From the NCBI GenBank assembly GCA_016708875.1, contig JADJFA010000002.1:371059-435058 (forward strand): 64,000 bases of DNA, given 5' to 3'. The position numbers were made by a program, and so were the translations under genes. The notes under the pieces were generated by a model. That model was given only the letters and a program-made list of their open reading frames with translations. It did no database searches and was not told the origin of the DNA. Within the stretch, counting starts at the first letter, position 1; every line of letters starts with the position of its first letter. This DNA is from Lewinellaceae bacterium (GTDB lineage Bacteria > Bacteroidota > Bacteroidia > Chitinophagales > Saprospiraceae). This document shows, in pieces, positions 46,621 to 55,422 of this stretch.

Positions 46621-48003
46621 TTAAGCGAACATCCTGAAAAGGAAAAACAACAATGCCGCCATTACAAACGTGACCGGAAGGGTCAGAAGCCAGGCCAATG
46701 CAATGCTCGTGATCGTTTTGCGTCGGAGGTTTTTCACTCCACCTTCGGCCACCATTGTGCCAGCCACCCCAGATGAAAGCACGTGCGTAGTGCTCACTGG
46801 AAGGCCATAGTAGCTGCTCACGCCAATAGTGGCAGCAGCGCAAAGTTCCGCGCTCGCACCTTGAGCATAGGTCAAGTGGCTTTTGCCAATTTTTTCACCA
46901 ATGGTTACCACAATGCGTTTCCAGCCCACCATTGTGCCAAAACCCAGGCACACGGAAATGAGCACAACGGCCCATGTAACACGAAATTCATACGCGCCTT
47001 TGAGGCTTTTAATCTCCGCTTTCGCGACTTTGGCTACACTGCCTTGAAGCACTTCGCCTTTATCTGCTGATTCAATTTTTCGGTTGAAATTTTGAATGGC
47101 CTTGCGAACTGCGAAAACCGCCGTTTTGTCTTTTGAATTGAATGTGTCGAGTTGGGTCGTTAACTGTCTGCAATACTCGGCCAATGGAGCAAGATGAATA
47201 CTATCTGTTGGAATGGCCTGAGTAATGGAAGCCTCAATTTTCTGGACACTTGCTTTCGCCTCAACAGCATTGAAATTAGGTGCAAGTGCAAACTGCATGG
47301 GCATAAACGCGATAAGTACCACCAAAAGCAGGCCTACGCCTTTTTGTCCGTCGTTGTTGCCGTGAAAATAACTGACCAAAGTACAGGTGAGCACAAGAAT
47401 GCCTCGGATCCATGTAGGTGGCGCTTTTTTTGTCTCGTCAGGTGACTTGAAAATGGTCTTTTTCTTGATCATTGACCGCAAGAGGAACATCAGGCCAATG
47501 GCAAGTGCGAAACCAAACAGTGGAGACACGAGTAAAGACATACCAACGTCCTTGGCTTTGTCCCAGTTTGGGCCTGCACCGCCGTGTACAGTGAAATAAG
47601 CAAAACCACCGCCCAGCAATGCACCGATCATGGTATGTGAGCTGGAACAAGGGATGCCAAAATACCAGGTACCCAGGTTCCAGGCAATGGCGGTGACCAG
47701 AATGGCAAGCACCATGGCAATATTCTCATTGAGCGGGATGGTCATCATGTCGTTGAGAGGCATGAGTTTCATCATGCCCATCGCGACAGCAATGCCGCCG
47801 AACATGGCGCCCAGAAAATTCCAGATTCCTGACCAGATGACGGCAAAAACAGGTGGTAAAGTTTTGGTGTAAATGACCGTTGCAACGGCATTGGCGGTAT
47901 CGTGGAAGCCATTTATGGCCTCAAAAACACAGACCGCGAGCAAGCAAACAATTAAAAGGAGAGATGCGTTCGTGGAAAGATCCGCGATGAAACCCAACAT
48001 CAT
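46621..48003 (-). CDS. pitA: inorganic phosphate transporter (Pit family)
   Basis: A 460-residue membrane protein with about ten helices. Both inverted PHO4 repeats are present: N-terminal FEAINGFHDTANAVATVIYTKTL, then SSSHTMIGALLGG, and the C-terminal counterpart ASAELCAAATIGVSSYYGLPVSTTHVLSSGVAGTM. A ~100-residue soluble loop separates the halves (KASVQKIEASITQAIPTDS). It imports metal-phosphate with protons at the inner membrane. The usual DUF47/PhoU-like partner gene is not adjacent; the OprO/P-type porin is. Confidence 0.95.
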   Translation of the reverse strand: MMLGFIADLSTNASLLLIVCLLAVCVFEAINGFHDTANAVATVIYTKTLPPVFAVIWSGIWNFLGAMFGGIAVAMGMMKLMPLNDMMTIPLNENIAMVLAILVTAIAWNLGTWYFGIPCSSSHTMIGALLGGGFAYFTVHGGAGPNWDKAKDVGMSLLVSPLFGFALAIGLMFLLRSMIKKKTIFKSPDETKKAPPTWIRGILVLTCTLVSYFHGNNDGQKGVGLLLVVLIAFMPMQFALAPNFNAVEAKASVQKIEASITQAIPTDSIHLAPLAEYCRQLTTQLDTFNSKDKTAVFAVRKAIQNFNRKIESADKGEVLQGSVAKVAKAEIKSLKGAYEFRVTWAVVLISVCLGFGTMVGWKRIVVTIGEKIGKSHLTYAQGASAELCAAATIGVSSYYGLPVSTTHVLSSGVAGTMVAEGGVKNLRRKTITSIALAWLLTLPVTFVMAALLFFLFRMFA

Positions 48004-48189
48004 AAGATGGGAAATTTAGTAGTTCGTTAAATTTTGATTGTTGGACAGCCAGATTTTGAAGTTTACATGATTGAGATAAGCCCAAAAGCAAACTGTCCAT
48101 CAATGAGTGGTTAGGAAACTCGTCGCAAAAGTAGAACGGCCAGAATGACCAGAAGCCAACCCAATATTAAGTTAGGGTTAAGTTTGAAT

Positions 48190-48313
48190 GAAGTGATGAA
48201 GCCATGAAGTGATGAAGTGATAGAGTGATGAAGTGATTTGATCCGCGCTATCACTTCATCACTCTATCACTTCATCACTCTATCACTTCATCACTCTATC
48301 ACTCTATCACTTC
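48190..48313. repeat. hairpin of ATCACTTCATCACTCT words overlapping a stop codon
   Basis: The left arm (about 48196-48237) consists of GAAGTGATGAAGTGATAGAGTG words and the right arm (48250-48318) of their complements; the right arm is longer by three words. The TGA stop of the histidine kinase (48312-48314) lies inside it. Confidence 0.8.
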
Positions 48314-50018
48314 ATGGCTCTCCATTGAGGATGGGCAGGAGAACCTCCACCCGCGTGCCGGAGCGTTGGCCGTTGGTGATGTCCGACAAGTCCTGGATTT
48401 TTATAAAACTGTCGCCCGGGCGCTTCTGAATTTGATGCAGTAACAACAATCGCTCATGCGTGATTTCCATGCCTCGGGAGCGGTGCTTTTGGAACCCTGC
48501 TCCGGCCTGTGCTGCTGCTTTTTCCTGGCCTTTGTTGAAGCCTACCCCATCGTCTTCGATGGTGCAGCGCAGCAGGTATTCGTCGTCGGGCATTACTTCA
48601 AAACGGATGGTAAGCCGGCCTTCCTGCCGGGGACGCAGTCCATGTTCGATGGCATTTTCCACAAAGGGCTGCACGATCATGGTGGGCACGAACAGTTCGT
48701 CGAGTTCTTCATTTTTCGGCGCAATGATTTGAAAATCAAGGCGATCCCGGAAACGCAATTTTCGATTAATGTCTAAATAGCGTTCCAGAAATTCAATTTC
48801 TTGCTCCAGGGACACCTCTTCCAACTCCGAATATTCCAGGGTGTGCCGCATCATTTTGGCAAATTTTGCGAGATAAGATTCAGCCTCTCTGTTCCTACCC
48901 GAAGTGACCAATCCCTGAATCGCATTCAACGAATTGAACATAAAGTGCGGATTCATCTGTGCCCGCAAGGCCCGAAGTTGAAGGCCCGCCACCCGAAGCC
49001 GCGCCATTTGGGCTTCCTGCTTATTTCGCTCCAATTGGTGCCGGGCCTCTATCTCCTGCCGTTCGTTGTCGCGCAACCTGCTGAAATGGGTTTGGTTGAG
49101 TTCTGTCACGCGGAGTTGCCACTCGAAAGCTTGTTCGTATCGGCCCGTATTCTCGTAAAGCGAGGCAAGCCGCTGGCTAACTTGCGCGAGATGGTACAGA
49201 TCGTTACCCTGCTGACCAATTTCCCAGGCCCGCAGAAAATGCCGTTCCGCTTCGGCTGCATTTTCCAAATGGAAATAAAGCCCGGCGCTCCAGCTTTCAA
49301 TTTTTGAAAGATTGGTAAAATCAGAAGGTTTGGCCGGCGGGTCGTAGTCGGCAGCCGCTTGTCCGAAAAGGTTGAAAGCCTTAGGGGCATTACGGTAGGC
49401 TTCCTGGCTTTTTTCTTCTTCTCCCAAGTATTCATAGAGTTCACCCAAGCCACTGAGAATCAAGGTTTTAATATACCAATCCTTAAGCGTGGCGGACTTT
49501 GATTCCAACTCAAGGAAATCTTTTTCGGCCTCCATCAGGCAATCGAGGGCTTTGCGGTGATTGCCAAGTAAGAGATAAAAAAAGCCTTCGCGGCAGGTGA
49601 CGTGAGCGCGGAATCGGGGCGGTGCGTCATCCCCCAAAAAACGCTTGGCGCGTTGAAGCGCGTCTTCCGCAGCAGTCCAATCGCGTTGATTGAGATGGGT
49701 GGCAGCGATGTCGGCCCAGGTTTCCGCCAAAGCCCAGCCGTCGGCAAGGCTTTCGAGAATGCTCACCGCGAGACGTGCATGGAGCAGGGATTGCTCGTAG
49801 CGATACCATTGGTTTTCCAAAAAAGCCGCGCTGCGGTGATAGGAAAGACGGACATCGAAAGGGCTTCGCGGCGTGAGCAAGCGGCCCAGCTCGGCGAGGG
49901 CGTATTTGGCCTGTTCAAAATCCGTGAAAGCCCAGCGCGAAAGGTTATCGCTCAGGCGGCGCAAAAGCGTGCCGTCGTCAGGTGCTGTAGATTTTGTTTG
50001 GGTGGAGATGCCTTGCAT
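48312..50018 (-). CDS. LytS-type sensor histidine kinase with TPR repeats
   Basis: A 568-residue cytosolic protein: TPR-like helices in residues ~15-320 (FTDFEQAKYALAEL, YEQSLLHARLAVSILES, KALDCLMEAEKDFLEL, NAAEAERHFLRAWEIGQQG), a coiled coil (~325-360), then the His_kinase domain PF06580 with phospho-acceptor in RAQMNPHFMFNSLNAIQ and the ATPase N-box PTMIVQPFVENAIEHG and GVGFNKG. It lacks membrane helices. It partners the LytTR response regulator just upstream, whose gene overlaps its start by 41 bp. Input signal unknown; TPRs may bind a peptide or partner. Confidence 0.93.
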   Translation of the reverse strand: MQGISTQTKSTAPDDGTLLRRLSDNLSRWAFTDFEQAKYALAELGRLLTPRSPFDVRLSYHRSAAFLENQWYRYEQSLLHARLAVSILESLADGWALAETWADIAATHLNQRDWTAAEDALQRAKRFLGDDAPPRFRAHVTCREGFFYLLLGNHRKALDCLMEAEKDFLELESKSATLKDWYIKTLILSGLGELYEYLGEEEKSQEAYRNAPKAFNLFGQAAADYDPPAKPSDFTNLSKIESWSAGLYFHLENAAEAERHFLRAWEIGQQGNDLYHLAQVSQRLASLYENTGRYEQAFEWQLRVTELNQTHFSRLRDNERQEIEARHQLERNKQEAQMARLRVAGLQLRALRAQMNPHFMFNSLNAIQGLVTSGRNREAESYLAKFAKMMRHTLEYSELEEVSLEQEIEFLERYLDINRKLRFRDRLDFQIIAPKNEELDELFVPTMIVQPFVENAIEHGLRPRQEGRLTIRFEVMPDDEYLLRCTIEDDGVGFNKGQEKAAAQAGAGFQKHRSRGMEITHERLLLLHQIQKRPGDSFIKIQDLSDITNGQRSGTRVEVLLPILNGEP

Positions 50019-50868
50019 GTGAGGGCAAAGTTAGCAGCAAATGAATCAGGCAGGGGAGGGGGGGGGGGGGGGGCCGCCCGCCCACCGCTACGCCCATCTG
50101 CTTGCCCCTGTCCCTTCCCAATTTCTCCATAACATACAATTTGTGGCTGCGCCCAATTGGCAAAGTGCGCCCCATTATCTCCACTTCGGCAGCGGAGAAA
50201 GATTCAATCTTGTCAATCGCCACCATAAACGAGCGGTGGATGCGCAAAAAATTATCGGAGCGCATCAGGTCTTCCAACTCGCCCAACTGGTAGTGGGTGT
50301 TGTAAGCTTTTGACTTGGTAACAATGGAGACAGAATCTTTCAGGCTCTCAATGAACAGTATCTCATCGAGGTAAATTTTGACCGAGCGCTTACTGACCGT
50401 GAAAAAATAGTAGGGCCTTACGAGATGTTCGGCAGGTTTCTGGACTACACTGTCGGCGTGTCGTTGGGGTTTCAGGAGTTTGTTCACCGCTTTGGTATAC
50501 CGGGCAAATTCAAAGGGTTTCAGCAGATAATCCGTCACCTGGAGTTCAAAACCCTCGACCGCATACTGGTGGTACGCAGAAGTAATGATGATTCGTGGCT
50601 GGTGCAGCAAGGTTTTTAAAAACTCCAAACCATTTAGTTTTGGCAAATTAATGTCCAAAAACATAACATCTACCGGATTTTGGCGCACCACATCCAATGC
50701 CTTGATGGCATCATAGCAAATATGCGTGAGTTCGAGGAAGGGGGTTTGGTTCACATATTCAGCCAAAATCTCGGCAGCCAAAGGCTCATCTTCCACGATG
50801 ATGCACTTGAGCGGATGGGGCATTTGCGGGCTGGGGAACTGTATGTTGGATTGCGGCATGGTGGACAT
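49978..50868 (-). CDS. LytTR-family response regulator with C-terminus read through a 16-C tract
   Basis: A 296-residue protein from ATG 50868 (ATG 50859 possible): receiver domain (CIIVEDEPLAAEILAEYV; phospho-acceptor Asp in VMFLDINLPKLNGLEFL; ITSAYHQYAVEGFELQVTDYLLKPFEF) and LytTR DNA-binding domain (VSKRSVKIYLDEILFIESLKDSVSIVTKSKAYNTHYQLGELEDL, then HRSFMVAI, the terminal PIGRSHK). After GKQMGVAVGG the frame enters P5 and a non-family tail that overlaps the kinase start by 41 bp. The P5 comes from the 16-bp G/C run at 50058-50073; in another register the protein would stop just before the kinase ATG. Confidence 0.93.
   Translation of the reverse strand: MSTMPQSNIQFPSPQMPHPLKCIIVEDEPLAAEILAEYVNQTPFLELTHICYDAIKALDVVRQNPVDVMFLDINLPKLNGLEFLKTLLHQPRIIITSAYHQYAVEGFELQVTDYLLKPFEFARYTKAVNKLLKPQRHADSVVQKPAEHLVRPYYFFTVSKRSVKIYLDEILFIESLKDSVSIVTKSKAYNTHYQLGELEDLMRSDNFLRIHRSFMVAIDKIESFSAAEVEIMGRTLPIGRSHKLYVMEKLGRDRGKQMGVAVGGRPPPPPLPCLIHLLLTLPSHARHLHPNKIYST
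50058..50073. repeat. G16 homopolymer in the response-regulator 3' end
   Basis: Sixteen consecutive G on the plus strand, C16 on the coding strand. It is by far the longest homopolymer in the window and lies in a coding region. Confidence 0.9.
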
Positions 50869-51365
50869 TGTCAAATCAATTTTCTCGTTTTTATCCGCCG
50901 AAAAATAGGAAAAAAGGAGGGAAACAAGCCAAGTCCTTTCGACCAAAGCGTTTCCAGGGCTGGCGACCTGCGACTTTAGACTTGCGGCTCGCACGTTACA
51001 TTCAAGACCATCTGGGCATGAAAGCAGCAAGACAAGCGAGATTTACACCTGTATAACCCAAAAAAGTTGGGTTAAAATAAAAAATCCGTTAGAAGATTTG
51101 GAAATTTGACCTTGGGGCTTACTTTTACACTTTAAAAATGCTACATGAATCAACTGTTTCCCTCCTGTTTTATTACTGCCTGTTATGTGAAACCAGCCAT
51201 GATTTGGATTGGATTGACGCAACTGGAATTTGCAGGTTAGGTAGTGACAATGCGGGTTTTTACGCAATAGCGGCTACATAGGGGGGAGTTGCGTAAAACC
51301 TTAGTTACCAGCAAATAATAAAGGAGTAAGAACTGTTGTCTGAGATTTAAAATTGTATTAGTAAA
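50869..51365. other. intergenic region upstream of the cassette-like array
   Basis: About 500 bp without a supported gene; open frames here are short and unlikely. It contains a hairpin at 51256-51300 in which TTTTACGCAA pairs with TTGCGTAAAA and, after a one-base bulge, GG with CC. GTTACC at 51304-51309 follows. This could be a terminator for a lost upstream gene or a degenerate first attC-like site, but the left partner of GTTACC is poor. Confidence 0.35.
51256..51300. repeat. bulged hairpin before the TIR gene
   Basis: TTTTACGCAA (51258-51267) pairs with TTGCGTAAAA (51289-51298), extended by GG/CC after a bulged T, with a 21-nt G-rich loop. It is about 65 nt before the TIR gene start. Confidence 0.55.
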
Positions 51366-52758
51366 ATGACCGAGATCATAAATCATGAGGATCGTGAATT
51401 ACGCCCACCGCTTGGAGAGCAACGTGACGGCTATGCCTTCATAAGTTATAAACGAGAGGAAGTTGAAAAGCAAAAACAATCAGAATGGCTCTTTTAGATT
51501 CAGGTATAGTTGTCTGGTGGGATGAAGATATTCAATGTGGACAAGCCTGGAATGACGTACTAGATGACGCAGTTAAGAGAGCTAGTTGTATCATCGTATT
51601 GTGGTCAAGAAGGGCTATGCAATCGCGGTGGGTTATGCATGAGGCTTCTAGCGCAATCGACCGTGGCGTTTACACACCAGTCCGAATTGAATTATGTACA
51701 ATTGATCCTCCGTATAATAGATTGCAAGCGACTGATATTGTAGAATGGGATGGAAGAACACATCATCCAGGATTTCTCGATTTACTACAAAGGGTCAACA
51801 ATTTGCTTCCTATTAGGCAGTCCTTTCCAATCAGAATTGCCCAATGGTGTAGGGCTAACCTTATCACATTGCCTCGGTGCTCTTGCCTCTATCGCACTTG
51901 GAATCTTGTCTTGGCAGACAATTGCAACTCGTTCACAAATGGTCCAGATGGACACTCTCTTCTTGCGTGTCGAGGAAGAATCCAAGATATCCACCAAAAT
52001 GGTTAGGAGCATTAATAGAACCATAAGCCATATTGAATCTATTACAGGAACAATATGGCTAACCATACCACATGACCATGACATAGTTGTTTCTTATCAT
52101 AAACGCATGAAGAAAGCCGTAGATAAATTTCTAGCCAATCAGGGGGTAATCATGAGATGTATGTTTCGCAATCAGAATCGAACAACGACGGTTCCTCTAC
52201 ACCGGAAGTAGTTGCGATTCCTGATGATTCCAAGGTCTTTCCCCAACCAAATGAGCAACCGATTGAACGGTTATTATCTCTAGGTCTCTCGGTATCAGTA
52301 TATCAGTCTCAAATCGATGTTAAAGACTTCATCGCAACGCGTTGGAGTGGAGCAGGTCAACCCGATCTCCAGCTTTAGCCTTCACACTCAGTCGCCAGAA
52401 TTGAATGTTGATTTAAAAGATTATAGCATTGAATTGTTTTCTGAGTTAATTACTGATAAACAATTTTGGGATACCAATGGTCGAATCACTTCAATTTCTG
52501 ATTTAGTAGGGGAGTCAACTTTGGTTTTACGTTGATCGTCCAGCGGATTTGGTAGTCAGCCTGATTCAGACTTGAACTCATTACTTGAAGAATCAACCAA
52601 AGCAGTTGAAGTCCGTACAGTGATTTTAACAATCAACGGAATAAACTTCTGGTTTCGAGCAGAGCAACTACTTCAGTTTAAACAAAGATGGAATTCCTGT
52701 ATGGATGGTCACTTTGCCGTCCGATATTGAGGCCCTTTATGAAAAACACGTCTATTGA
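51366..52758 (+). CDS. TIR-domain membrane protein, several frameshifts
   Basis: Reading frames chained from ATG 51366 to a TGA at 52756-52758 give one ~460-residue protein. Residues ~22-130 form a TIR domain: YAFISYKRE, VVWWDEDIQCGQAWNDVLDDAVKRASCIIVLWSRRAMQSRWVMHEASSA, whose Glu after W..H matches the NADase catalytic glutamate. A transmembrane helix follows (HCLGALASIALGILSW), a coiled-coil-like stretch (MDTLFLRVEEESKISTKMVRSINRTI) and a C-terminal part with no recognised family. Breaks occur near 51483 (one missing A joins ..QSE to MALLDS), 51830, 52150, 52350 and 52530. TIR-membrane proteins are known anti-phage effectors. It is followed by an attC-like hairpin. Confidence 0.7.
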
Positions 52759-52881
52759 TGAAGACTAGAAGCATAATAATGGCACAATATGTACAGTATA
52801 GGAGATAATCAATTAAATTTAAGTCGGAGAAATTCAAATTTTAATCGAAATTGGATCATAATTTAGTTAAATAACATATGC

Positions 52882-52946
52882 TTGTAACACCGTGGAGAAC
52901 ACAATGCCTCCACAAGGTCGGCACTGCGTCTCCACACATGTTATAC
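52882..52946 (+). other. attC-like site 1
   Basis: A 65-nt imperfect hairpin with the integron attC layout: R'' TTGTAAC (52882-52888), L'' GTGGAGA (52892-52898), a 30-nt middle, L' TCTCCAC (52929-52935), R' GTTATAC (52940-52946). R''/R' pair in 6 of 7 positions, the L boxes perfectly, with short unpaired spacers between. The conserved AAC/GTT triplets are at the expected places. Confidence 0.55.
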
Positions 52947-52972
52947 AATACAAAAAAAGGAAAGAAATAACC

Positions 52973-53072
52973 GGGGATTAAGCTAATTGGTAGAGCACCA
53001 ACATCTACCTAAATCATCTGGAAAGATATTAAGTAACTGTTGGTTGTGCAGGTTCAAGTCCTGCATCCTTCA
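52973..53072 (+). tRNA. tRNA-like element with a 36-nt anticodon loop
   Basis: The sequence folds as a tRNA: acceptor GGGGAT/ATCCTT (two G-T pairs), D arm GCT..AGC with the AATTGGTAG loop, anticodon stem CCAAC/GTTGG (52998-53002 and 53039-53043), variable loop TTGT and T arm GCAGG-TTCAAGT-CCTGC (53048-53064). The anticodon loop, normally 7 nt, is 36 nt long (53003-53038), so no anticodon can be assigned. It sits 26 nt after attC-like site 1 and ends 14 nt before the HEPN-like gene. It is either a tRNA pseudogene with an insertion or a tRNA mimic. Confidence 0.5.
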
Positions 53073-53085
53073 CAAAAATAATCGA

Positions 53086-53741
53086 ATGGGCTATAACCAT
53101 ACAGAAAATACGGCATCCTTTGAAAAATTGAAAACTCAAATTCAAGACGTTTTCAATTTTGCAATTTCTGTTGACTATGGGGTGGCAGCCTTAAAACTTC
53201 AATTGGGGTTGTTAGATAAAGGGGCTATATCCAATTTGCCAAGACCAGAATTCTACAAAGGTGACACAACACCTGATAAATTAAGAAGTCAAACGCATGG
53301 TTACAAAAACCAATTGTCTAAGTACTTATATCTGAGTTCATTTAGTTTCTTTGAAAGTTATATAGGAAATGTGATTAGAGAATTGGTTGAAAAACAATTA
53401 TTTTTCTAAACGAGCAGATATAAAATCAAGAACTTCAAACTCAAACTTAATGGAGCAAAAGAATACTGAACAGTGACAGAAAACCTGCCCACGAAGGGAG
53501 ATATGAATCAAAGTCCAGAATTCTTAAGGGTGAGAATTATTTACCATCAAAAGAATTGTGGATTGATACTTCGATAAAGATCTTACTTAACAAAGTAGAA
53601 GATTTAAAAGCGAATGAAATTCCATCCTTCCTAATTAGTTATTTTTATATGGAACTGGATGAAGGAGAAATAGCATTATATGGAGTGTATCGAGGAATTA
53701 GGAATGATAAACCCACGGTGACGAAGTTCCAATTGGACTGA
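53086..53741 (+). CDS. HEPN-like protein, two or three frameshifts
   Basis: ATG 53086 opens a helical protein: FEKLKTQIQDVFNFAISVDYGVAALKLQLGLLDKGAI, then QLSKYLYLSSFSFFESYIGNVIRELVEKQLF, the look of a HEPN-type four-helix bundle. After 53400 the frame changes (FSKRADIKSRTSNS) and again near 53470 (NSDRKPAHEGRYESKSRILKGENYLPSKELWIDTSIKILLN), ending at TGA 53739-53741. The RKPAH segment may be the R-x-H RNase motif of HEPN proteins. HEPN proteins commonly act as RNases in toxin-antitoxin and abortive-infection systems. Assignment is from fold-like pattern, not a clear family match. Confidence 0.5.
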
Positions 53742-53859
53742 ACAAAGTAAAGAAATGAATAGTTTTTAAAGGGTTTGCAAAAAATTGATAAACACTTGCG
53801 AGCAAATTTCATTAACCCCAAAAACTATAAAGAAGAAAGAAATGCACCGTAGAACATTG

Positions 53860-53914
53860 CACTAACTCTCATAGCCGACTAAGCGTGCCCACGTCGGCAT
53901 TGCTTCAGTTAGTC
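53860..53914 (+). other. attC-like site 2
   Basis: A 55-nt hairpin: R'' CACTAAC (53860-53866), unpaired TCTCATA, L'' GCCGAC (53874-53879), 13-nt loop, L' GTCGGC (53893-53898), unpaired ATTGCTTCA, R' GTTAGTC (53908-53914). R''/R' pair in 6 of 7 positions. The paired R and L boxes with unpaired central spacers of unequal length are the diagnostic attC shape. The next gene starts 23 nt later, as is usual in cassettes. Confidence 0.6.
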
Positions 53915-53936
53915 CAAATTTGAAAATACAATATAA

Positions 53937-55422
53937 ATGATACGAATATATCTTGATTGGAATGTTGTTAGTAACCTCAAGAGGCCTGAGTTTCAAGAGA
54001 TATTGGAATATATAACTAAGCATAAAAAATATCTTCAATTCCCTATTCGGCTCATTTTAGTGATTTAATGAAAAGTTACTCGCCAGATAATGAATTATTT
54101 GATGTAGACTTAAACACCTTGGAGTTCCTATCCGAAAAGCACCTAATTAGATGGGGAAAGATGGTGCAGAGCCGCTTTGGAACTCCGAAGGAATATTTTG
54201 AAGGCGAAAGATAAAGAAGATGTTTTTTCACTGATGGATATGGAGAAACTATTTGATGACCTTAACGATGCTAATAACGAACTTGGTTTGGGAAATATAG
54301 GAACTTTATTAAAATCATTGTTTCAGTTGCAACCCGCAGGAATTGAAATTACAGAAGAAAATCGAGATGCACTAAAGAAGATGTTCCCAAATTTGAAGCC
54401 AACCTCTACTATGTGGGATTTGATGAAGGACGTCGGGCCATTTTCAAAAAAGTTACTCCAAGATGGGGATTTTTACAAAGACTTCAGGGAAACGCTAAAG
54501 CAAGGGTTTAAACTGGATTTAAATTCAGGCAATTGGAGTTATGAGGAAGTAATAAAAACCTAGATAATTTTTATTAGATTAGGCGCAAATATGACTTACC
54601 TTGAATATGTTGAGGCCAGCTTAAAACACAAGAAAGAACCTGCAAATCATTATGAATATTATACTACAGCATATCTTATGCTTGATATGATTGGATATAA
54701 AACAGACAGTTTGCCAAAGCCTACAGACAATATGCAAAACATACAGACAGATGGAGAACATTCATTTTATGGAGCATATTGTGACTACTTCGTAGCAATT
54801 GATAAAAAATTGAGAATTAAATCAAAAGTCCTATACAACGAATTTAATATTCCAACTAAAGTTATTGAACCCAAAGAATTAATTTCAGAGTTAGAGAAAG
54901 TTATAGACCAAATTCGCAAGGATAGAAACTTTATTGAAGAGGCATTTTCATTTTGTACAAATGAGAACTTGGTTGAATCTTTTCCAATTACAGAAAATAA
55001 TAAAATTGAAATGTATGTATTTAAAATTCCAAAATTTTACTTTAACTTTTTTAATTATGTAATATATTCTATCTACCTGAACAAGAAGGTATAATATTAA
55101 CTTTCAAAAAGTATTTAAAAATTTTTCTAGGTTCATTTATTATACTGAATCTAAAAGGCTAATTGATTCAATTACAGAATGTTTTGGGTATGATGATAAA
55201 TTTGAATTAGAAGCAAGAAAAAAGGAGTTTGTCTATGAAAATAAAAACACAACCTTTGAATGGAATTTTGATGGCGGAATGATTCGACTCGAACAAGAGG
55301 AAGATACAAGACGCCCAAAATTAAGTATGTTATTTCAACAAGGAAAGAAGAATAGACTAACTAAGGATGCACGAAAATGCTTCCTAACCGTTGCGCATTC
55401 GCATCCAACCGTCAGAGTGTGA
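53937..55422 (+). CDS. PIN-like domain protein, several frameshifts and one in-frame stop
   Basis: The frames chained from ATG 53937 give a ~480-residue protein. It begins IRIYLDWNVVSNLKRPEF, with the first PIN Asp, then (after a missing C near 54041) YSAHFSDLMKSYSPDNELFDVDLN. A long helical insert follows (DVFSLMDMEKLFDDLNDANNELGLGN). The C-terminal PIN half reads YYTTAYLMLDMIGY, then TDGEHSFYGAYCDYFVAIDKKLRIKSKVLYNEFNIPTKVI with two acidic clusters. A TAG at 54561-54563 interrupts in frame; near 55098 another shift leads to TESKRLIDSITECFGYDDKFELEARKK. The end runs into the insertion sequence. A PIN nuclease is likely. Confidence 0.55.
55382..55416 (+). other. possible left half of attC-like site 3, split by the IS
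   Basis: TCCTAAC (55382-55388) could be an R'' box. Its possible partner GTTAGCA (57175-57181) lies just beyond the IS end, pairing in 6 of 7 positions. The L boxes are not clear, so this is tentative. Confidence 0.3.

Noticed and set aside
48190..48313. Short regularly repeated words, considered as a CRISPR array
   Set aside because: The words are 7-14 bp, contiguous and folded back on themselves, with no spacers of constant length and no cas genes.
51232..51310. A canonical attC site upstream of the TIR gene
   Set aside because: The hairpin has a long uninterrupted stem and the left partner of GTTACC is poor, so it does not show the R/L box pattern; kept only as a hairpin.
50869..51365. 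A gene in the 500-bp gap upstream of the TIR gene
   Set aside because: Only short frames with no domain, no start context and no match to neighbours; best treated as non-coding.
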